Source: PVC group bacterium (GTDB lineage Bacteria; Verrucomicrobiota; Kiritimatiellia; CAIKKV01; CAITUY01). Taken from it: a stretch of 64,000 nucleotides of DNA. The first letter of the stretch is position 1; each line of letters opens with the position of its first letter. The stretch is from positions 27,826 through 91,825 of the forward strand of contig CAMBRF010000011.1 in assembly GCA_945870225.1 (NCBI GenBank), given 5' to 3'. A program made the position numbers and the translations under genes. The notes under the pieces were generated by a model. That model had not been told where the DNA came from. It saw only the letters and a program-made list of their open reading frames with translations, and ran no database searches. This document shows, one piece after another, positions 8,447 to 19,237 of this stretch.

Positions 8447-10027
8447 TCACGCCCCGGACATCCCCACCGCGTAAAGAATTTCGGCCAGACTGGTCTTCCC
8501 TTCCACCACCTTGTCCAAACCGTCTTCCAACATCGTGCGCCGGAACGAACCTCCGGGAAGGGCGCGCATCCGCTGGGCCGCTCCCACCCCGGTCCGGATA
8601 ATCTCCTGCGCCGCTTCGTCCACCACCAGCAATTCAAAAATGCCAATTCGCCCACGGTAGCCCGCCAGACAGGCCGGACAGCCGCCGGGCTCATAAAGGG
8701 TCACACCCGCCAGCCCCCGCCCCGCCTCCCCGAGCAAAGCGAGTTCGCGATCAGAGATCTTCGCCGGCCGCCGGCAGAGCGGGCACAGTTGCCGCACCAG
8801 CCGCTGGCCGAGCGCCCCGCGCAAGGCGGCGGCAAGCAAATACGACTCCACCCCCATGTCCATCATCCGGATGATGGCGCTGGGGGCGTCATTGGTGTGC
8901 AGGGTCGTAAAAACCAGATGCCCGGTCAGGGAAGCCCGCACCGCAATATCGGCCGTCTCGCTGTCACGGGTTTCACCCACCAGGATGACATCGGGATCCT
9001 GCCGCAAGATATGCCGCAACCCACCGGCAAACGTCAGCCCGATTTTGGGCTTCACCTGCATCTGGCCGATATCCGGCAACTGGTATTCGATCGGGTCCTC
9101 GATCGTGAGAACATTCCGGCCCCGTGTGTCCAATTGCCGGATGGCGGAATACAAGGTGGTGGTCTTCCCGCTTCCGGTCGGCCCGCAGACAATGATCAGT
9201 CCATTGGCCTCATGCAAAAGAGACTCAAACGAGTGTTGCACCGCAGCGGGCATTCCAAGCGCCGCCAGCGGCAGCACGGACGATTCGCGATTCAGCAACC
9301 GCAGCACCACCCGTTCCCCCTCCGCCACCGGCAAGGTCGATACCCGGATATCGATTTCCCGCTCACCGACCCGGACCCGGGCTGAGCCATCCTGCGGCAG
9401 CCGCCGCTCGGCAATGTCGAGGCGCGCCATCACCTTCATGCGCGACACCAGCGCCCGGGCCAGATGCTTGGGCGGCGAGGCCTGCTCATAAAGTAACCCG
9501 TCCACACGGTAGCGCACCCGTAAGCGCGACTCAAAGGGCTCCACATGAATATCCGACGCGCGGGCTTTGACCGCCTCCAGCAGAATCAGGTTGACCAGTT
9601 GAGTGACCGGCGCCTCTTCGGCTGATTTGAGCAGGTCATCGGACCGCGCTTCGACCACGCGCAGGGAATCGTCCCGGTCCATATCCCGCAGGAAATCCTC
9701 CGTGGAGTCGTGGCGGCTGAAATAGCAGCGTTCGATGCCGTCGAGAATCGCCGCTCGCGGCGCCACCACCGGCCTGAGCTCCGCGCCAACCAGGAGCGCA
9801 ACATCGGCGTGTTTACCAACTTCCGCGGGCTCAGAGGTGAGCAGGCATAATTCGTCATTCCACCGGACCGGAAGCAAACCGTGCGTCCGGGCCCATTCCA
9901 CGGGGATCCCGGCCACCAGCAGGGGATCGAGCATATCGGCCCCGACTTCAGGCAGGAAGGCCAGCCCGAGTTCTTCCGCGGATTGCCGCAAGGCGGCGAT
10001 ATCTTCCGGAGTGTCATCCATGATCAT
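8447..10027 (-). CDS. gspE: Type II secretion ATPase GspE
   Basis: GPTGSGKTTTLYSAIRQL, EDPIEYQLPDIGQMQV, LRQDPDVILVGETRDSETADIA, CPLCRRP..CPACLAGYRGR zinc motif. Confidence 0.95.
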   Translation of the reverse strand: MIMDDTPEDIAALRQSAEELGLAFLPEVGADMLDPLLVAGIPVEWARTHGLLPVRWNDELCLLTSEPAEVGKHADVALLVGAELRPVVAPRAAILDGIERCYFSRHDSTEDFLRDMDRDDSLRVVEARSDDLLKSAEEAPVTQLVNLILLEAVKARASDIHVEPFESRLRVRYRVDGLLYEQASPPKHLARALVSRMKVMARLDIAERRLPQDGSARVRVGEREIDIRVSTLPVAEGERVVLRLLNRESSVLPLAALGMPAAVQHSFESLLHEANGLIIVCGPTGSGKTTTLYSAIRQLDTRGRNVLTIEDPIEYQLPDIGQMQVKPKIGLTFAGGLRHILRQDPDVILVGETRDSETADIAVRASLTGHLVFTTLHTNDAPSAIIRMMDMGVESYLLAAALRGALGQRLVRQLCPLCRRPAKISDRELALLGEAGRGLAGVTLYEPGGCPACLAGYRGRIGIFELLVVDEAAQEIIRTGVGAAQRMRALPGGSFRRTMLEDGLDKVVEGKTSLAEILYAVGMSGA

Positions 10028-10051
10028 CGCCCCGCATGCTGTCCCGCATCC

Positions 10052-12070
10052 TCAGCGCTTTTCTTTTGGCAGCTCACCCATCGCCGCCTCATTGACGTTA
10101 GTCGCATAGAGACCGGTTTTGCGGCTCCAGGCTTCCGTGGTAGCCTGGGCCACCGCATCGTTCCGCATCACCCGCGGTGTGACGAAAATGATCAGATTGG
10201 TGCGTTCCACACTGTCCACCGTGTGGCGGAAGAGAAAGCCGATCAGGGGGATGGAACCGAGCAGCGGGATCTTACGAACCTGATTGATACGATCCTCACG
10301 AATCAGGCCGCTGATCACAATGGTCCGGCCATCGGGCACAGTCACCGTGGTGGAGACTTCCCGCCGCGCAATGGTGGGGGTGAATTGCGTCCCCGTTGTC
10401 GCCCCGGAATCGATGATCGCCTCAATGCTGGGGTTGAGCGCCATGCAGACCTCATTGGAGGGATTGATGTGCGGCGTCAGCTTGAGTTTGATCCCCACAT
10501 CCACGCGGTCAATGTTCTGGATCACATCCCGTGACGTTCCCGAACCGCCTTGTATGGTGGACTTCAGGATCGGAATATTGTTCACCACGCTGACGCTGGC
10601 TTCCTTGTTGTTCTGGGCCAGCAAGGGAACACTCGACAGGATCCGCACCTTCCCCTGCTTCTGGAGGGCGTTGATGTTCAAGGCGGCTGGAAATCCAGAA
10701 ACCACTTCGCCCGCTGCGTTCAAACGGACTCCCCGCGCCAGGGCAAACGTGATTCCGCGGGGAAAGACGCCCTCCTGAATGTTATTCATCAACCCGGCGC
10801 CGTCGCTCAACTGGCTTGCCCCCTGAACCACCGTATCCCCCACCTTGGAGGGCGCGTTGAGCGCCCCCAGTTCCACGCCCATATCAAGGGATTTATCGGC
10901 GCTGATTTCGGCAATCACCACTTCGATCAGCACCTGCTGGGGCATCTGGTCGAGTTCCAGAACCAGCGACTTCACGAGTTGAAAATCCATGGGGGAGGCG
11001 TCCACCAGCAGGGCATTATTGGCAAGGCTGGCCTCGATGGAAATCCGGCGCCTGTCGGTAACCTTGGACGGCTCCTTGCCCACGGACTTTTCCAGGAGGG
11101 CATTCAGGCTCTTCGACGCCTCCTCGGCCCCAATATACTTCAGGAAGAGCACATGCAGATTCCCTCGTCCGGAAGGCGTTTCAATGTCGATCTGCGCAAG
11201 GATCCGTTTGACGTCCGCGATCTCCACCGCCGGCCCGATCAGCACCAGACTGTTCGATTGCGGCGCCGTCAGCATGACCAATTCCCGGCCCGCGCGGGCC
11301 GGCACCCCGTCACGCACCATCACGCGTTCCTTGGTTCCCGCCGCACTGTTGTATTGCTGGACAAAATCGGCGGCATCCACATGCTTGAGGGCGACCACTT
11401 CGCTGGTCGAACCCGCGCCCGTTTTATCCACTTCGGCGACCACCTGCTCCAAACGCCTCACGTTGTCCGCGGTATCGGTCACGATGAGCAGGTTGGACGC
11501 CTCCAGCACCCCGACAGACCCGCCCCCCTTCTCGCGACCCGACAAAACCTCAAGCACCTTGCGCAGGTCGGCCACATTGGTGTTTTGCAGGCGGATCACC
11601 CGGGTCACAAGCCCGCCCAGGGGAAGAGGCATGCCGACGCCCACTACCGGCGCGGAAGGAACCGTCCGCGCCGACAAAAGCACCACGCGGCTCACGGGGC
11701 CGTCTTCCACCACGGTGCACCCGACCGACTCGAGAATCTTCAGGGATAGGGGATAAGCCTCCGCCACCGGAACACGTGGAGCCAACACGGTGACCTGCCC
11801 TTTTACCGCCTCATCCACCACGAACCGCCGCCCGCTGATTTCCCCAATCACCTTTACAAAGGTACGAACATCAACCTGATCAAAATTGAAATTAACCGTG
11901 CTTTCAGGAGAGGACAGGGCGACCGGATGGTCTGCGTCGCCCGACAGGGCGACCGTGCCCAGCATCACCCAGGCCGCCACCACGCCCGGGCGGACCAGCA
12001 TCGACAACAGGACTCCGGGACGCACTCTCATCGCACCCCTCCCGGCCCTCGCGGGCCGATCACTTGACAA
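10052..12070 (-). CDS. gspD: Type II secretion secretin GspD
   Basis: Secretin N0/N domains and C-terminal VTVPDGRTIVISGLIREDR...PLLGSIPLIGFLFRHT. Confidence 0.93.
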   Translation of the reverse strand: MSSDRPARAGRGAMRVRPGVLLSMLVRPGVVAAWVMLGTVALSGDADHPVALSSPESTVNFNFDQVDVRTFVKVIGEISGRRFVVDEAVKGQVTVLAPRVPVAEAYPLSLKILESVGCTVVEDGPVSRVVLLSARTVPSAPVVGVGMPLPLGGLVTRVIRLQNTNVADLRKVLEVLSGREKGGGSVGVLEASNLLIVTDTADNVRRLEQVVAEVDKTGAGSTSEVVALKHVDAADFVQQYNSAAGTKERVMVRDGVPARAGRELVMLTAPQSNSLVLIGPAVEIADVKRILAQIDIETPSGRGNLHVLFLKYIGAEEASKSLNALLEKSVGKEPSKVTDRRRISIEASLANNALLVDASPMDFQLVKSLVLELDQMPQQVLIEVVIAEISADKSLDMGVELGALNAPSKVGDTVVQGASQLSDGAGLMNNIQEGVFPRGITFALARGVRLNAAGEVVSGFPAALNINALQKQGKVRILSSVPLLAQNNKEASVSVVNNIPILKSTIQGGSGTSRDVIQNIDRVDVGIKLKLTPHINPSNEVCMALNPSIEAIIDSGATTGTQFTPTIARREVSTTVTVPDGRTIVISGLIREDRINQVRKIPLLGSIPLIGFLFRHTVDSVERTNLIIFVTPRVMRNDAVAQATTEAWSRKTGLYATNVNEAAMGELPKEKR

Positions 12071-12863
12071 TGCCTCGTTCCGATGTCTCGATGAAGCTGA
12101 GAAGGTAGTCCAGTTCGGGACAGGCCGTCAGTTCCGCGCGCATTTTTTCCACGGCCTGACGTGTCGACAAACCGTCCCGGCACAGCATCTTGAAGGCTTT
12201 CTTCAGCGTGGACTGCGTCTCAGCGGAAACGCCCAGACGCTGCAACTTAACCGAGTTAACGCCGCGCGCCTCAGCAGGATTGCCTTCCACCAGCAGATAA
12301 GGCGGCACGTCCTGGGTAATCCGCGACATCCCGCCCACCATCGCGAACCGGCCGATCCGCGTAAACTGATGGATGCCCGTCATGCCTCCGATGGTGGCAT
12401 CATCCTCAACCACCCCATCGCCGGATAACGAGGCGCCGTTCGCCATGATAACCCGGTCGCCGACCCGGCTACCATGCGCCACATGACAATACGCCATGAT
12501 CAGGCAACCCGATCCCACCCGGGTCGTCTCACCTTCCGCCGTCCCGGAATTGATCGTCACATACTCCCGGATGGTCGTGCGCTCGCCGATTTCAACGAAC
12601 GTGTCGCCCCCCTTGTACTTCAGGTCCTGCGTGAGACTGCCCAGACTGGCAAACGGGAAAATCGTGCATTCCCTGCCGATCGTTGTCTGCCCGTCCAAAA
12701 AGACGTGCGGCATAACCGTCACCCGATCCCTGAGTTTGACCCGGGGCCCGACGATACTGTAGGCGCCGATTTCGACATCCTCGCCCAATTCGGCCCCGTC
12801 ATGCACAACAGCGGTAGGGTGAATACACGTCACACAGTCACCTTCTGATTCGTGATCATGCAC
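12060..12863 (-). CDS. lpxA: Acyl-ACP--UDP-N-acetylglucosamine O-acyltransferase
   Basis: Left-handed beta-helix hexapeptides, IHPTAVV, GMTGIHQFTRIGRFAMVGG. Confidence 0.93.
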   Translation of the reverse strand: MHDHESEGDCVTCIHPTAVVHDGAELGEDVEIGAYSIVGPRVKLRDRVTVMPHVFLDGQTTIGRECTIFPFASLGSLTQDLKYKGGDTFVEIGERTTIREYVTINSGTAEGETTRVGSGCLIMAYCHVAHGSRVGDRVIMANGASLSGDGVVEDDATIGGMTGIHQFTRIGRFAMVGGMSRITQDVPPYLLVEGNPAEARGVNSVKLQRLGVSAETQSTLKKAFKMLCRDGLSTRQAVEKMRAELTACPELDYLLSFIETSERGIVK

Positions 12864-13276
12864 ATCATCTCCGCCTCAGAGGCCAGTTCACCGTCGACAA
12901 AAACCTTTCCCTGAAAACGGGCGGTCCGGGTTTTGATGGAAAGGAACTCAACCTCAATGCGCATCTGATCCCCGGGCTTGATCACCCGCCGGAACTTGGC
13001 CTTGTCGATCGACATAAAGAAGGGAACACTTTCCCCCGCCTTGGCAATCCGATTCATCAGAATGCCGCCCGTTTGCGCCATCGCCTCCAGCTGCAACACG
13101 CCCGGCATCACTGGAATGCCGGGGAAGTGCCCCTGGAAGAACGGTTCATTCATCGTCACGTTCTTCAAGCCCACAATGCGCTTCTGGTCGTCACACTCCA
13201 CAACCCGGTCCACGAGCAGAAACGGATAGCGATGCGGAAGCAGCTTTAGAATTTCCTGAATATCAAGCGTTGCCAT
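12830..13276 (-). CDS. fabZ: 3-hydroxyacyl-ACP dehydratase
   Basis: LLPHRYPFLLVDRV, NEPFFQGHFPGIPVMPGVLQLEAMAQTGG. Confidence 0.95.
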   Translation of the reverse strand: MATLDIQEILKLLPHRYPFLLVDRVVECDDQKRIVGLKNVTMNEPFFQGHFPGIPVMPGVLQLEAMAQTGGILMNRIAKAGESVPFFMSIDKAKFRRVIKPGDQMRIEVEFLSIKTRTARFQGKVFVDGELASEAEMMCMITNQKVTV

Positions 13277-13313
13277 AGAGCTCCTTTACGTTCGTCCCTA
13301 ACCACGGTCCGGT

Positions 13314-14477
13314 TTACACCGAGCCCTGCAGCGCCTTGATCTTGTCGACCCGTTCCCAGGTGAAATGATCCAGATGATCCGTTCGCCCGAAATGACCGTA
13401 GGCCGAGGTCTCCTCGTACACAGGACGGAGAAGGTCCAAAGTCTTGATGATTTGCGCGGGCTTGAGGCCAAAAACCTTCGTCACGGCCTTGGCGATCTTC
13501 TCGTCGCTGACCTTGCCCGTTCCAAACGTATCCACATGCACCGAGACGGGATCCGGGAAACCGATGGCATAAGCCAGCTGGACTTCGCAACGCCGGGCCA
13601 ACCCTGCGGCCACCACGTTCTTGGCAACATACCGGGCCATGTAGGCCGCGCTGCGATCGACCTTCGACGGATCCTTACCTGAGAAGGCGCCGCCGCCATG
13701 CCGCCCCATGCCGCCGTAGGTGTCCACAATGATCTTCCGGCCCGTGAGACCGCTGTCGCCATGAGGGCCCCCGATCACAAACCGGCCGGTCGGATTGATG
13801 AGGTACCGCGTCTTCTTGAGCAAGCCCGCCGGGATCTCCTTCTTGATGACTTCCTCCAGGATCCCTTCGCACAGGGCCTTGTAGGAGACATCCGGCGAAT
13901 GCTGTGAGGAAACCACTACGGTATCAACCGCAACCGGACGCCCATTCTCATAGGCAACCGTCACCTGAGATTTTCCATCCGGCCGCAGGAACGGAAGCGT
14001 GCCCTTACGGCGCGCCTTCGCCAGAGCGCGAGCCAGGCGATGCGCAAACATGATCGGCATGGGCATCAGCTCGCGGGTTTCATCGCACGCATAGCCGAAC
14101 ATCATCCCCTGGTCGCCGGCGCCCTGCTCCTTGAACAAGCCCTTGCCGGCGGTCACGCCCTGCGAAATATCCGGCGACTGCCGGTCAATCGCCACCATCA
14201 CGGCGCAACTATCCGCGGAAAACCCAAGCGTGGCATCGTTGTAGCCGATTTTCCGGATCTTCTCGCGGGCAATGTCGGCAAAATTGACGATCGCCTTGGT
14301 GGTGATTTCCCCCGCGATCACCACCAGGCCCGTGCTGACAAGTGTTTCACACGCCACGCGGGCTTTGGGATCCTGAGCCAGATTGGCATCAAGAATCGCA
14401 TCGGAGATTCCATCCGCGACCTTGTCGGGATGCCCTTCAGAGACGGATTCGGATGTGAACAGGTATTTGTCGGCCAT
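13314..14477 (-). CDS. metK: S-adenosylmethionine synthase
   Basis: [55 protein letters not shown]. Confidence 0.98.
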   Translation of the reverse strand: MADKYLFTSESVSEGHPDKVADGISDAILDANLAQDPKARVACETLVSTGLVVIAGEITTKAIVNFADIAREKIRKIGYNDATLGFSADSCAVMVAIDRQSPDISQGVTAGKGLFKEQGAGDQGMMFGYACDETRELMPMPIMFAHRLARALAKARRKGTLPFLRPDGKSQVTVAYENGRPVAVDTVVVSSQHSPDVSYKALCEGILEEVIKKEIPAGLLKKTRYLINPTGRFVIGGPHGDSGLTGRKIIVDTYGGMGRHGGGAFSGKDPSKVDRSAAYMARYVAKNVVAAGLARRCEVQLAYAIGFPDPVSVHVDTFGTGKVSDEKIAKAVTKVFGLKPAQIIKTLDLLRPVYEETSAYGHFGRTDHLDHFTWERVDKIKALQGSV

Positions 14478-14568
14478 TTAGCTTTCCTCTGTTTCTTTTT
14501 GTGTTCTCACCGCAGAGCCCCCCCCCACGGCGTAAAAGTCCGGAATGAAAAGTCGAAGAGTACCTGAA

Positions 14569-16350
14569 TCACCGCACCAATTCAAGTATTTCAGGAGCCA
14601 CGGCGGCAATCAATTTACGGCAATGATCCATGACTTCCGCCGCCGACCCGGCCATCAGCGCCTGCGCGGCCAAAACCCGCGCCTGCTCGCCTGTGATGCT
14701 CCGGATGATCGTCTTCACCACCGGCACCGAAGCAGGCGCCATGCTCAGTTCATCGATGCCCAAGCCGATCAGCAATGGCGTCAGGACCGGATCACCTGCC
14801 ATCTGCCCGCAAATACCGACCCAGATATTCCGGTTGTGCCCCGCCTCGATGGTGTGCTTGATCAACTTAAGCACCGCCGGGTGAGTCGGTTCGTACAGAT
14901 GCGCCACTCGGTCATTCACGCGATCAACCGCCAGCGTATACTGGACCAGGTCGTTGGTTCCAATGCTGAAGAACGAGACATGCCGCGCGATCAGATCGGC
15001 GGTCAGGGCGGCGGAGGGGATCTCGATCATCACACCGACCTCCAGCGCCTCATCGAACGCCACACGGCGCTTTCGCAATTCCTTCCGGCACTCCTCCAGC
15101 AACGTGTTCGCGCGGACCACCTCGTCCACATTGCTGATCATCGGATACATCATTCGCACCTTCCCGAAGGCACTGGCCCGCAGAATGGCGCGCAGCTGGG
15201 TTTTGAAAATCTCAGGCTGGGCCAGACAGAAACGGATGGCACGAAAGCCGAGGAAGGGGTTGATCTCTTGCGGCATCTTCACGGCGGAGGCGAATTTGTC
15301 GCCCCCCAGATCCACGGTCCGGATGATCACGGGGGCGGGTGCCAACAAAGACGCCACCTCGCGGTAGGCCGCCAGTTGCTCCTCCTCCGTCGGAAGTTCG
15401 TTGCGGGTGATATAGAGATACTCCGAGCGAAACAGCCCCACCCCTTCGGCACCGCATTTTTTTACGGCCCCGACCTCATCCACCAGTTCAATGTTGGCCG
15501 ACAGGATCTTGCGGCAACCATCCAGGGTCTCCGCGGGCTGATCCCGCAAATGGCTCAACCCACTCTGAATCATCTTCCGGGCGGCGGCCAGTTTCCCGTA
15601 CTTCCGCAAACTGCTCCCGGAGGGATGCAGGATGACAATGCCCTCCGTCCCGTCCATCAGGACCATCTCGCCCGACGAAACCCGTGCCGTAATGTCGCCA
15701 AGTCCCACGACCGCCGGGATCCCCAACGCCCGCGCCATGATGGCCGTGTGGGAGGTGCTGCTCCCCATGTCCGTCGCGAACCCCACGACCATATCCTTGC
15801 GCAGGGACGCTGTTTCCGAAGGAGCCAGATCGGGGGCCACCACAATGCTGCGCTCATGCAGGCCGTCCAGCATATGGCTCTTTCTGCCGGCCAGATTCCG
15901 GAACACCCTCCGCGCCACGTCCTTGACGTCGGCCACACGCTCGCGCAGATACTCGTCTTCGACAAGCGAAAGGGCCTCGCTGTAGCGATTCGCGACGAGG
16001 CGAACGGCCGCCTCGGCATTCTTCCGCTCGACTTGAATCTTGCGGATGGCCTCCTCGATGAACGCCCCGTCATCCAACACCATCTTATGAACGTCGAAAA
16101 TATTGGCGTCATAGTCGCCAATGGCACGACGCACATTGCCTTGAATGGCATTGATCTGTCGCCGGGTCTCAATGATGCCGGCCTCGAAACGCAGGATTTC
16201 GGCGGGAATTTCTTCAGGCAAAAGCTCCCGTTCCGACAGGGGCGCTTCCTCCAGGTCCACCCGGTAGAGCGGGCCGACGGCCACGCCGGGAGAGACCCCA
16301 ATCCCTTTGAGGATGATCTCTTCGGGTTTCTTTTTTCGCACCTTTTTCAC
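14569..16350 (-). CDS. ptsI: Phosphoenolpyruvate-protein phosphotransferase (EI)
   Basis: GSSTSHTAIMARALGIPAVVGL active-site His, GVGLFRSEYLY, GTNDLVQYTLAVDR. Confidence 0.96.
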   Translation of the reverse strand: MKKVRKKKPEEIILKGIGVSPGVAVGPLYRVDLEEAPLSERELLPEEIPAEILRFEAGIIETRRQINAIQGNVRRAIGDYDANIFDVHKMVLDDGAFIEEAIRKIQVERKNAEAAVRLVANRYSEALSLVEDEYLRERVADVKDVARRVFRNLAGRKSHMLDGLHERSIVVAPDLAPSETASLRKDMVVGFATDMGSSTSHTAIMARALGIPAVVGLGDITARVSSGEMVLMDGTEGIVILHPSGSSLRKYGKLAAARKMIQSGLSHLRDQPAETLDGCRKILSANIELVDEVGAVKKCGAEGVGLFRSEYLYITRNELPTEEEQLAAYREVASLLAPAPVIIRTVDLGGDKFASAVKMPQEINPFLGFRAIRFCLAQPEIFKTQLRAILRASAFGKVRMMYPMISNVDEVVRANTLLEECRKELRKRRVAFDEALEVGVMIEIPSAALTADLIARHVSFFSIGTNDLVQYTLAVDRVNDRVAHLYEPTHPAVLKLIKHTIEAGHNRNIWVGICGQMAGDPVLTPLLIGLGIDELSMAPASVPVVKTIIRSITGEQARVLAAQALMAGSAAEVMDHCRKLIAAVAPEILELVR

Positions 16351-16357
16351 GAGCGCT

Positions 16358-16663
16358 CTAATCCTCGAAGAACTTACTCTCGACCAGATGCTTCAATTCG
16401 TCGAGAGCCTCCTCGGCATCCACGCCATCCGCCGTCACCCTCATCACACTCCCCATCCCCACTTCGAGGGTCATCAGGCCCATGATGCTCTTGCCGGAAA
16501 CCTTGTTGCCGGCCTTCTCAACCGTGATATCACACTCAAACCGGGAGGCCGCCTTCACAAACAATGCCGCAGGCCGGGCATGCAGGCCCAACTGGTTGAC
16601 AACCTTCATGTCTCGCACCAGGAAGCGACTGGCCACAGGTTTTTTGACATCCCGGCTATTCAT
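16358..16663 (-). CDS. ptsH: Phosphocarrier protein HPr
   Basis: NQLGLHARPAALFVKAA (His15 site) and SGKSIMGLMTL (Ser46 site). Confidence 0.95.
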   Translation of the reverse strand: MNSRDVKKPVASRFLVRDMKVVNQLGLHARPAALFVKAASRFECDITVEKAGNKVSGKSIMGLMTLEVGMGSVMRVTADGVDAEEALDELKHLVESKFFED

Positions 16664-17624
16664 TCGCTTTTCCGCCTCCCGCCAATACAGCGATCAGCTT
16701 CGCATCCAATTCCTTGGCGGCATCATGCCCCAGCCGCTTGAGCATCTGGTCCAGCGCCGCCACTTCAACGATATTGGCCACGTCCCGCCCTGGTGCCACA
16801 GGAATCTCAATGAGGGGTATGTCCGTGCCGAAAACCGGGCGTGTCCGCGTCGCCTGCCCGCTCCGATCCTCCGATGTGACCGTTTCCGGACTGCAGAGAT
16901 TGATGATGAGGTCCAGCTTCTTCTCATTCCGTACGGACGCCACTCCGAACAGACTGGGCACATGAATAATACCCAGTCCCCGGATCTCCATGTGATACCG
17001 CGTCACCCCGACCGGCGCCCCCACGACCGAGCCCGAACTGTCCAGTCGAAGCGCGGTGACATCATCCGACACCAGACTGTGGCCTTTCTTGATCAAGGCC
17101 AGCGCGGTTTCGCTCTTCCCCACCCCCGCGCGCCCGGTCAACAGAACACCCACCCCCAGAATCTCCACCATGGTTCCCTGGATGACCGTGTGAGGAGCCA
17201 TCAGGTTTTCCATGACGATGGTCGCGCCGTTGACAAAATGCTTCGTGATCAGGGGCGTCTTCAGGACCGGCGTCCGGAATTCCTCGGCCAATTGCTCGAT
17301 CTCGCTCAACACCCTGTGCCGCCGCGTGATCACCAGGCAGGGAATGTGATTTTCGAATAATTTCTGGAGACGACCCCGCCTTTCCTTGGCGGGCAGGGAT
17401 TGCAGGTAAGCCATTTCGGCATGGCCCAAGGTCTGGATGCGACGCGGGGCGAAAAACTGAAAGAACCCCGTCAGGGCCAATCCCGGCCGGTTCACGGCGG
17501 CCTCCTCGATCCGGCGGTTCAAGCCGGATTCACCGGCTACCAGATCGAGTTCCAAGCGTTGTTTCCCGGCATCAACAAAGTCGGCCACGGAAACAACGCT
17601 CTTACTTTCCGAAGTTTCATTCAT
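16656..17624 (-). CDS. hprK: HPr kinase/phosphorylase
   Basis: LLTGRAGVGKSETALALIKKGHSLVSDDV, EIRGLGIIHVPSLFG. Start at MNETSES; the longer track ORF is out-of-frame overlap with hpf. Confidence 0.95.
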   Translation of the reverse strand: MNETSESKSVVSVADFVDAGKQRLELDLVAGESGLNRRIEEAAVNRPGLALTGFFQFFAPRRIQTLGHAEMAYLQSLPAKERRGRLQKLFENHIPCLVITRRHRVLSEIEQLAEEFRTPVLKTPLITKHFVNGATIVMENLMAPHTVIQGTMVEILGVGVLLTGRAGVGKSETALALIKKGHSLVSDDVTALRLDSSGSVVGAPVGVTRYHMEIRGLGIIHVPSLFGVASVRNEKKLDLIINLCSPETVTSEDRSGQATRTRPVFGTDIPLIEIPVAPGRDVANIVEVAALDQMLKRLGHDAAKELDAKLIAVLAGGGKANE

Positions 17625-17967
17625 TGTCGGACGAGGAGGACTGGACCGGTTCGACATCCCGCAGTTTGCTTTCGCCCTTGTGTTCGTGCCGCTTTTCAAG
17701 CGACCGGCGCAGCTGTTTCTCAACCTTATCCACGACTTCATCAATCGAGGCATACATACTGTCGGATTCCGCCTTGGCTTCCACCCGGACCTGACGGCCC
17801 ATGTGCGCGATGACCTCGGCCATGTGCACATACTTCTGAACATCCAGAATCACATGGATCCTGTCCGCCTTCGGAAACTCAGCCTCCAGTTTGCCCACCC
17901 GCTTTTCAGCGTACTGGCGCATACTGTCGGTAACATCAACATGCCGTCCTGTAATTTCAATTCCCAT
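17617..17967 (-). CDS. hpf: Ribosome hibernation promoting factor (short form)
   Basis: MGIEITGRHVDVTDSMRQYAEKRVGKLE..., D-x-MYASIDEVVDKVEKQLRR. Confidence 0.92.
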   Translation of the reverse strand: MGIEITGRHVDVTDSMRQYAEKRVGKLEAEFPKADRIHVILDVQKYVHMAEVIAHMGRQVRVEAKAESDSMYASIDEVVDKVEKQLRRSLEKRHEHKGESKLRDVEPVQSSSSDNE

Positions 17968-17986
17968 AATACTGCCCTCCGTTGCT

Positions 17987-18724
17987 TTACATACTGAAAC
18001 GCGACCCTAAATACAACTCCCGACTGACCTCGTCATGGATCAGAAAATCACTGGTGCCTTCCCGCAGAACGCGGCCTTCGCAAATCAAATACGCCCGGTC
18101 GACAATGGACAGCGTCTCACGGACACTATGATCTGTTATCAGGATGCCCAAACCCCGCTTCTTGAGGCTGCGAATAATCTCCTGCACGTCATACACCGCC
18201 AGGGGATCCACACCGCTGAACGGCTCGTCCAGTAAAATCATGGCCGGGTCCGTGACCAAAGCCCGCGCGATCTCCAGCCGCCGCCGCTCGCCGCCGCTCA
18301 ACGTGAACGCCATCTGCTTGGCCCGCGACGCAATGCCAAGATCCTCCATCAATTCCTGCTGCTTCTGCCGGCGCTGACGCCCGGTCATCTTGCGCGTCTC
18401 CAGGATCGCCATGATATTATCCGCCACCGTCAGCTTGCGAAAAATGGAAGGCTCCTGAGCCAGATACCCCATGCCCATACGGGCCCTCTGGAACATCGGC
18501 TCGGTCGTAATGTCCCGGCCCTTGAAGGAAATTGCCCCGGCCGTCGGCCGCACCAAACCCACAATCATGTAAAACGTGGTCGTTTTCCCGGCACCGTTGG
18601 GCCCCAACAACCCCACGATTTCGCCTGGATTGACCGTAATACTGACGCCCTGGACAACAGTTCGTCCGCGATAGGCTTTGACCAATTCGGTTGTTGTCAC
18701 CAAGGGATCCACGCGCAACCTCAC
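17987..18724 (-). CDS. lptB: LPS export ABC transporter ATP-binding protein
   Basis: GLLGPNGAGKTTTFYMIVGLVRPTAG, YLAQEPSIFRKLTVADNI, LSGGERRRLEIARAL. Confidence 0.96.
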   Translation of the reverse strand: MRLRVDPLVTTTELVKAYRGRTVVQGVSITVNPGEIVGLLGPNGAGKTTTFYMIVGLVRPTAGAISFKGRDITTEPMFQRARMGMGYLAQEPSIFRKLTVADNIMAILETRKMTGRQRRQKQQELMEDLGIASRAKQMAFTLSGGERRRLEIARALVTDPAMILLDEPFSGVDPLAVYDVQEIIRSLKKRGLGILITDHSVRETLSIVDRAYLICEGRVLREGTSDFLIHDEVSRELYLGSRFSM

Positions 18725-19236
18725 CTTTTGAGTTTCATCAGATCATCGGTTCCGCCACCCTGCCCGGGAACAATCAGCAGCCTGGAATCCTCGCACTTCA
18801 CCTTGTCGTCATCGCGACTGAAAATAATGCGCGAGCCACTCAGGACATTCCCGGCCTGATATACCTTGGGTTTCCCGGTCAGGACTAGCAGACCCGACCG
18901 GATGCTGTACACCGCCCGGTCGGACACCGCCGTCCGGTTTTCCTGCTCGATCCGCACGTTCCCGACCGCCGTGATCATGTCCGGCTGGTTGTTGGTGTTG
19001 AACAGCGCCGTGAGCTGATCGGCCAGGATCCGGACACGCGGATCGGTCACCACCACGTCACCATCAAATACCGCCGTGTGCTTGGAATAGTCAAAATCAA
19101 GACGCTTGGAAACAATAACGGTCGAATTGGTACCGTCACCGGAATCCAAGGTCGCCTCCGCCGCCGCCAGTTCCCCGCCGATCATCCCGATCAACGCCAC
19201 CGCTCCCATCAAAACGCTCTGCCATTTCGTAAACAT
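18721..19236 (-). CDS. lptA: LptA/OstA-like periplasmic LPS transport protein
   Basis: Signal peptide, then VSKRLDFDYSKHTAVFDGDVVVTDPRVRILADQL; directly upstream of lptB. Confidence 0.75.
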   Translation of the reverse strand: MFTKWQSVLMGAVALIGMIGGELAAAEATLDSGDGTNSTVIVSKRLDFDYSKHTAVFDGDVVVTDPRVRILADQLTALFNTNNQPDMITAVGNVRIEQENRTAVSDRAVYSIRSGLLVLTGKPKVYQAGNVLSGSRIIFSRDDDKVKCEDSRLLIVPGQGGGTDDLMKLKR

Positions 19237-19237
19237 G

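Noticed and set aside
14478-14568. Possible SAM riboswitch upstream of metK
   Set aside because: Only ~90 nt with a C9 homopolymer and no recognisable SAM aptamer core or paired helices.
14545-16485. 646-aa plus-strand ORF
   Set aside because: Antisense to ptsI, low-complexity HRQ-rich translation; GC-rich shadow ORF. Same reasoning for 19701-21683, 7357-8601, 10550-11749 and 58641-59903.
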